A stretch of 64,000 nucleotides of DNA from Pasteurella sp030783905 (lineage in GTDB: Bacteria; Pseudomonadota; Gammaproteobacteria; Enterobacterales; Pasteurellaceae), in contig CP182107.1 in assembly GCA_051122655.1 (NCBI GenBank), positions 1,736,001 through 1,800,000 of the forward strand. Reading direction: 5' to 3'. Each line of letters begins with the position of its first letter. Position 1 is the stretch's first letter. A program made the position numbers and the translations under genes. The notes below the pieces were generated by a model that saw nothing but the letters and a program-made list of their open reading frames with translations, searched no databases and was not told the DNA's origin. This document shows, in pieces, positions 59,175-64,000 of the stretch.

Positions 59175-60915
59175 GATCACCTCCGTGGCGGATATTTTCT
59201 AAATTTTTCTGTTGGGTAAACATCTCGGCATAAATACCCTGTTTCGCCATTAAACTTGTATGCTGACCTTGTTCGACCAAACGTCCTGCTTGTAGCACAT
59301 AAATTTGATCTGCTTTGACTGCATTCGCGAGCCGATGCGAAATCATCACGATGGTTTTTTCCGCTTTTAAGCGTTGAATAAATTGCAGAATAATGTCTTC
59401 ACTTTCCACATCAATGTTGCTGGTTGCTTCATCAAAAATATAAAAATCCGCATCATGCAATAAGGCACGCGCCAAGGCCAAACGTTGAATTTGTCCACCC
59501 GATAAATTGCTCCCCCGACTTAACAACGGCATGTCTAATCCGCCGTTTTCACGCACAAAGTTTGCTAGATTGACTTGCTCAAGCGCAGTGTAAATTTGCT
59601 CATCAGTGGCGGTTAAATTTGCCATCAACATATTTTCACGCACGCTACCTTTGAAAAGATAAGCGCTATGACTCACCAATGACACATGACGATAGAAGGA
59701 ATGACGCTCAAGATCTTGAATGCCTTGTTGGTTAAATAAAATCGTGCCTTGTTGCGCTTTATGGAACCCCATTAAAAGCGAGACTAAAGTCGATTTACCA
59801 CAACCACTTTTGCCCACAAACACCGTGAGTTTTTTCGGTTCAATGGTGAGGGTTAGACCATTAATCGCCTGTTTTTCTGTCTCATAAGCAAAGTGCAAAT
59901 CTTGAATGTCAACCCGCACTTGATTTCCTGCTTGAAAAGGCACCGCATTTGGGTTAGTTTCCACGGGAGTATCTAACAAGGTGAAGATCTTATCGGATGC
60001 GGCTTTACCGTTCATCGCCACATGAAAAAAGGATCCCAATAAACGTAATGGAATGAAAAATTCAGAGGCTAATAAGATAAACAAAATCACGCCGAAAATG
60101 CTTAGACTGCCCGCTTGGAATTGTAATAGTGCAGTCAATATCCCGATGGCTGAACCACCGTAAGCTAATAAATCCATGATCGATACAGAGTTAAGTTGCA
60201 TCGTCAGCACTTTCATGGTGATAGTGCGGAATTTCTCCGCCTCTTTGTCCATTTGCTTAGCTTTATAATCATCATCTTGATAAATTTTTAAGGTGATTAA
60301 ACCCTGTAAATTATCTAAAAAGCTACTTCCTAGTCCAACATAAATAGACCAATATTTATGTAATAACCGCTTGGCGATTTTATTCACAGCAATAATAGAA
60401 AATGGAATCAGTGGCACACAGATCAAGAGAATCAGTGCCGTCTGTGCATTAAACCAAACTAAAAATACAAAGAGGGTGAGCGGTGCCAACAAGCTATAAA
60501 ATAACTGTGGTAAATAGCGCCCAAAATAGATTTCAAGTTGCTCAACCCCTTCTGATGCCACCTGAATAATAGAAGAGGTAGATTGTTGATTCACTTGATT
60601 GAGTGGCATGGCAGCCAATTTTTGAAAAATCAAGGTACGCAATTTATGTTTAACATGGGTACTGGCTTGATAAGAGGCTTTCACTGCCATTTTTCCTGCC
60701 ATAGCACGCACCATAAGAGCAACGATGAGATTCATTGCGTAACTAAACAACCCGCCCATAGTAAGCGTTTGTTGAAAAGCTTGTTGCAAGCAAAGAGCAA
60801 AAATAACGGCACTGACAATGCTGGCAATGAGCGTGATCCAGTTCCAAAGAACCGTTTTTGCCACCCATTTTTTGCTATCGGTTACCGTATTAATCAATCG
60901 CTTATCGATCATCAT
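59167..60915 (-). CDS. cydD: Thiol reductant ABC exporter subunit CydD
   Basis: Partner half-transporter of CydC, 582 residues. Membrane domain with QVNQQSTSSIIQVASEGVEQLEIYFGRYLPQ, the conserved CydD coupling region. ATPase domain: Walker A FVGKSGCGKSTLVSLLMG, canonical signature LSGGQIQRLALARA and DEATSNID. First gene of the cydDC operon, which is followed by no other gene on that strand. Confidence 0.93.
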   Translation of the reverse strand: MMIDKRLINTVTDSKKWVAKTVLWNWITLIASIVSAVIFALCLQQAFQQTLTMGGLFSYAMNLIVALMVRAMAGKMAVKASYQASTHVKHKLRTLIFQKLAAMPLNQVNQQSTSSIIQVASEGVEQLEIYFGRYLPQLFYSLLAPLTLFVFLVWFNAQTALILLICVPLIPFSIIAVNKIAKRLLHKYWSIYVGLGSSFLDNLQGLITLKIYQDDDYKAKQMDKEAEKFRTITMKVLTMQLNSVSIMDLLAYGGSAIGILTALLQFQAGSLSIFGVILFILLASEFFIPLRLLGSFFHVAMNGKAASDKIFTLLDTPVETNPNAVPFQAGNQVRVDIQDLHFAYETEKQAINGLTLTIEPKKLTVFVGKSGCGKSTLVSLLMGFHKAQQGTILFNQQGIQDLERHSFYRHVSLVSHSAYLFKGSVRENMLMANLTATDEQIYTALEQVNLANFVRENGGLDMPLLSRGSNLSGGQIQRLALARALLHDADFYIFDEATSNIDVESEDIILQFIQRLKAEKTIVMISHRLANAVKADQIYVLQAGRLVEQGQHTSLMAKQGIYAEMFTQQKNLENIRHGGDHA

Positions 60916-61002
60916 AAAAAGGTTATCCTTTAAAAAGTCTAGGTGAATTTCAAGTGCGCTATTCTAGCATAAATGAGAATGGGATTGATTAAAAATACAA
61001 AG

Positions 61003-61041
61003 AAAAAGCCTGTATATTTTGACTATCACACAGGCTTTTTT
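61003..61041 (-). terminator. Terminator after the EamA gene
   Basis: AAAAAGCCTGT pairs with ACAGGCTTTTT over a 16-base loop, giving T-runs in both directions. It lies 16 bases after the EamA stop on the minus strand. Confidence 0.75.
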
Positions 61042-61056
61042 AGTGAAATGAAAGGG

Positions 61057-61917
61057 TTATTGTTTTCTTGTTAATTTTGGCATCAAGCTAGCAATCAGTG
61101 TTGCACTGATAATGATGAAAATACCAAACCAAGAAAGAGGCGACACACTTTCGCCTAATAAGATGATCGCTAAAGCCACCCCAAAAATAGGTTCAAGTGC
61201 GGTCAATAATCCTGTTAAATTAGTATGCGTTGAATTTAACCCCTTATTCCATAACCAATAGGCAATCCAACTACAAAAAATGGCAAGATAAAATAAGCCT
61301 GCCACACCTGGCCAGTTCCAATTGATGACCCAATCTTGCGTTAAAAACAACGTGAAGGGTAAACAAGTGATCGCGCCTAGCACAACGGAAATAGCCGTAT
61401 AAACGGGTGCAGTAATTTGATTAATCATGGACTTTGTCCAACGCAAACAACTGGCAAATAAAATACCCGCTAGCAAAACTAAAAAACAACCTAATACGGT
61501 AATTTCACCTTCATTGCGACCGCCTGAAATTAAAATCGCTACCCCGATAAATGCCATTGTACCAAAAAACCAATGATACCAACGGGCTTTATCTTTAAAG
61601 AAAACATGACCCACAAAAACGATCAGTAGAGGCTCTAAACCAATAATGGTGGCGGCACTGGCCGCAGAGGTGTAGTGTAAACCTACAAATTGCAGTAAAA
61701 AGATAGCGGGATAATTAATAAAACCAAGCCACCAAAGCTGTGGGCGAAGACTTTTATCCACTTTTTTCCAATGCCGTAGGAAGAGCGGAAAAATTAATAA
61801 TGTGATAATAATTAAGCGGGCTTGCACGGTTAAAACCGGATCAAGCATCGTAAACGCATATTTGCCTGCGACAAAAGAACTTGCCCAAATAAAGAGTGCA
61901 ATAATTTGGTATATCAT
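61057..61917 (-). CDS. EamA/DMT-family transporter
   Basis: Drug/metabolite-type exporter with ten hydrophobic helices in two EamA repeats (first repeat starts MIYQIIALFIWASSFVAGKYAF; second near GCFLVLLAGILFASCLRW). The end of each repeat has the typical ALEPIFGVALAIILLGE-like segment. 286 residues. Substrate unknown. Located between cydD and gyrB. Contains an uptake core at 61195. Confidence 0.88.
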   Translation of the reverse strand: MIYQIIALFIWASSFVAGKYAFTMLDPVLTVQARLIIITLLIFPLFLRHWKKVDKSLRPQLWWLGFINYPAIFLLQFVGLHYTSAASAATIIGLEPLLIVFVGHVFFKDKARWYHWFFGTMAFIGVAILISGGRNEGEITVLGCFLVLLAGILFASCLRWTKSMINQITAPVYTAISVVLGAITCLPFTLFLTQDWVINWNWPGVAGLFYLAIFCSWIAYWLWNKGLNSTHTNLTGLLTALEPIFGVALAIILLGESVSPLSWFGIFIIISATLIASLMPKLTRKQ

Positions 61918-61926
61918 GGAGTTATA

Positions 61927-61968
61927 TGAAAAAGTACGGTTAAAATGAACTTTATTTTAACCGCACTT
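61927..61968 (-). terminator. Uptake-signal hairpin after gyrB
   Basis: AAGTACGGTTAAAAT (one mismatch to the core) pairs with ATTTTAACCGCACTT; on the minus strand TTTTTC follows. Ends gyrB. Confidence 0.7.
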
Positions 61969-61994
61969 AATGAAATGAAAAGCAGATTTTATGC

Positions 61995-64000
61995 TTAAAT
62001 ATCTAAATTTGCATGTAAGGCATTATTTTCGATAAATTCACGACGTGGTTCAACTTCATCACCCATTAAGGTGGTAAACAATAAATCTGCCGCCACCGCA
62101 TCTTTAATTGATACTTTCAGCATACGACGCGCATTCGGATCCATGGTGGTTTCCCAAAGCTGTTCTGGGTTCATTTCACCCAATCCTTTATAACGTTGTA
62201 CCATTAAACCACGACGAGATTCTTTCACCAACCATTCGATCGCTTGTTCAAATGAACTGACTTCCAGTTTACGCTCACCTCGCATGATATAGGCACCTTC
62301 TTCAATTAAACCGGTTAATTGTTTGCCTAATTTCACAATACGTGCATATTCACTGCCTGTCGCAAATTGGAAATTGAGGAAATAATCCGTATCAATTCCA
62401 TGTGTTCGTACCGTTAATACCGCCTCATGCAAAGAACGCTCGCTGTTAAACACGGTACGATAGCTATAATGGTTACCGTTACTTTCTTTCGCCACCAACT
62501 TAGCAACAAGAGACGAAATCCACTCTTCTACGGCTGGTTGATCCGCCATGACATTACTGGTTAATTCTGAGTGATAAATTAATTCTTTTAACACGGCTTC
62601 AGGATAATAACGCGCTAAACGGCCAATCATTTTTTGCACCGCATTGTATTCGGTTACTAAGCTTTCTAATGCTAAGCCACTCATTGCCGGTGCATTCGCA
62701 TTGACATAAAGCGCGGCATTTTCTAACGCAAGTGCGACTTCATATTGCACCATAGCTTCATCATCTTTGATGTATTGCTCTTGTTTACCTTTTTTCACTT
62801 TATAAAGTGGGGGTTGGGCAATATATACATGACCACGCTCAATCAGCTCTGGCATTTGGCGGTAGAAGAAGGTTAATAATAAGGTACGAATATGCGCTCC
62901 ATCCACATCGGCATCAGTCATGATAATGATACTGTGATAACGCAATTTTTCAGGGTTATATTCATCACGACCAATCCCACAACCTAGAGCAGTGATTAAT
63001 GTCCCCACTTCGGCAGAGGAAAGCATTTTGTCAAAACGGGCTTTTTCTACGTTTAGAATTTTCCCTTTTAACGGCAAAATGGCTTGGTTTTTACGGTTAC
63101 GCCCTTGTTTTGCTGAGCCGCCCGCAGAGTCCCCCTCCACCAGATATAATTCCGATAAGGCGGGATCTCGTTCTTGGCAATCGGCAAGTTTACCTGGTAA
63201 CCCGCCTAAATCTAACGCCCCTTTACGACGTGTCATTTCACGCGCTTTACGTGCGGCTTCACGTGCACGGGCGGCATCAATGATTTTACCGACAATGATT
63301 TTGGCATCCGCTGGATTTTCCAATAAATATTGTTGTAAATATTCATTCATCACCGATTCCACCGCACTTTTTACTTCGGAAGACACCAATTTATCTTTCG
63401 TTTGTGAGGAGAATTTTGGATCGGGCACTTTTACCGAAATAATCGCCACTAAACCTTCACGCGCATCGTCCCCTGAAGTCGCCACTTTCGATTTTTTATT
63501 ATGACCTTCATTGTCCATGTAGTTATTTAAGCTACGTGTTAAGGCGCCACGAAAACCAGCCAAGTGAGTACCGCCATCGCGTTGTGGAATATTATTAGTA
63601 AAGCAATACACATTTTCGTTAAAGCTGTCATTCCATTGCATGGACACTTCCACACCAATACCATCTTTCTCTGTCGAAAAATAGAAAGGTTTTTGATGAA
63701 TTGGATTTTTATTACGGTTTAGATATTCAACGAATGCTTGAATCCCGCCTTCATAATGGAAGTGATCCTGTCGGTCATTACGTTTATCAAATAATTTAAT
63801 TGAAACACCTGAATTTAAGAATGACAATTCACGTAAACGTTTTGCCAAAATATCGTATTCAAATTCAATGTTATTGAAAATGGTTGGGCTTGGCCAAAAA
63901 CGCACGGTAGTCCCGGTTTGATCCGTTTCACCAATCGCAGCTAAAGGAGCTTGTGGTTCACCTAAATGATAAATCTGCTCATGTACTTTACCTTGGCGAC
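61995..64000 (-). CDS. gyrB: DNA gyrase subunit B (N-terminus beyond window edge)
   Basis: ATPase subunit of DNA gyrase; about 669 C-terminal residues are visible and the frame is open to the last base. The edge reads KVHEQIYHLGEPQAPLAA then RFWPSPTIF, matching GyrB transducer-domain sequence. The TOPRIM domain has ELYLVEGDSAGGSAKQGRNR and MTDADVDGAHIRTLLL with catalytic acidic residues. QRYKGLGEMNPEQLWETTM marks the end of the GyrB core, and the long gyrase-specific insert (about 170 residues) rules out ParE. Confidence 0.96.
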   Translation of the reverse strand, partial: RQGKVHEQIYHLGEPQAPLAAIGETDQTGTTVRFWPSPTIFNNIEFEYDILAKRLRELSFLNSGVSIKLFDKRNDRQDHFHYEGGIQAFVEYLNRNKNPIHQKPFYFSTEKDGIGVEVSMQWNDSFNENVYCFTNNIPQRDGGTHLAGFRGALTRSLNNYMDNEGHNKKSKVATSGDDAREGLVAIISVKVPDPKFSSQTKDKLVSSEVKSAVESVMNEYLQQYLLENPADAKIIVGKIIDAARAREAARKAREMTRRKGALDLGGLPGKLADCQERDPALSELYLVEGDSAGGSAKQGRNRKNQAILPLKGKILNVEKARFDKMLSSAEVGTLITALGCGIGRDEYNPEKLRYHSIIIMTDADVDGAHIRTLLLTFFYRQMPELIERGHVYIAQPPLYKVKKGKQEQYIKDDEAMVQYEVALALENAALYVNANAPAMSGLALESLVTEYNAVQKMIGRLARYYPEAVLKELIYHSELTSNVMADQPAVEEWISSLVAKLVAKESNGNHYSYRTVFNSERSLHEAVLTVRTHGIDTDYFLNFQFATGSEYARIVKLGKQLTGLIEEGAYIMRGERKLEVSSFEQAIEWLVKESRRGLMVQRYKGLGEMNPEQLWETTMDPNARRMLKVSIKDAVAADLLFTTLMGDEVEPRREFIENNALHANLDI

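Noticed and set aside
62992..63504. 170-codon plus-strand frame within gyrB
   Set aside because: Antisense of the TOPRIM region of gyrB, which is intact and conserved.
1..64000. tRNA, rRNA, CRISPR arrays, prophage or intact insertion sequences
   Set aside because: The gaps between genes are short and I saw no cloverleaf, spacer-repeat pattern, phage module or transposase with terminal repeats.

Overview
The window is chromosomal DNA from a member of the Pasteurellaceae, most likely Pasteurella multocida or a close relative. Three things point there. The core nonamer of the Haemophilus-type DNA uptake signal (AAGTGCGGT or its complement) occurs about 26 times by eye, against roughly 0.5 expected by chance. 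The base composition is AT-rich. The gene set and gene order (rhodanese-secB-gpsA-cysE-SDH-like; a complete glp cluster; recQ after pldA) match that family. The species name is inference. Almost all of the window is ordinary, densely coding core genome, with no rRNA, tRNA, CRISPR array, prophage or intact insertion sequence visible.

Layout. 1-2.8 kb: the sodium-pumping oxaloacetate decarboxylase genes oadA (5' end outside the window) and oadB. 2.9-7.5 kb: lysA with a tiny upstream lipoprotein gene (lptM), then cyaY, pldA and recQ. 7.6-10 kb: a TonB-dependent receptor of the ZnuD zinc-uptake type with a histidine-rich loop. 10.2-14 kb: SDH-like gene, cysE, gpsA, secB and a membrane rhodanese. 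14.2-17.2 kb: a C4-dicarboxylate exchanger and a HerA-like ATPase. 17.4-29.5 kb: a nearly complete glycerol/glycerol-3-phosphate regulon (glpE, glpG, glpR, glpCBA, glpT, glpQ, glpF, glpK). Its glpA-glpT divergent promoter region carries two perfect CRP-type palindromes. 29.6-38 kb: yqfB, tex, a secreted protein, greB, a secreted esterase, a probable transposase relic, satP and adhE.

The most interesting region is 38.0-47.8 kb. One four-gene ABC importer operon (binding protein, ATPase, fused permease, second ATPase) lies back to back with a three-gene PgtC-PgtB-PgtA-like signalling operon (periplasmic sensor, histidine kinase, response regulator). The importer resembles those usually annotated as ferric-iron systems. 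Its binding protein lacks the tandem tyrosines of FbpA, and the neighbouring regulators belong to a family known for sensing phosphorylated carbon compounds, so a phosphorylated organic substrate is the better hypothesis. The second ATPase has a run of eight G inside its signature motif, changing LSGGQ to LSGGG. The response regulator has an eroded sigma-54-type ATPase domain.

47.9-64 kb: yeiH, pabA opposed to pabB-pabC, ridA, a large membrane protein of the 'site-specific recombinase' family, a DUF4153-type membrane protein, a PEBP-family protein, a flavin reductase, cydDC, an EamA transporter and the 3' part of gyrB, which runs off the right edge. Together the genes describe a facultative anaerobe that ferments and respires glycerol-phosphate, C4-dicarboxylates and ethanol precursors. 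Many transcription units end in hairpins built from inverted pairs of uptake-signal sequences.
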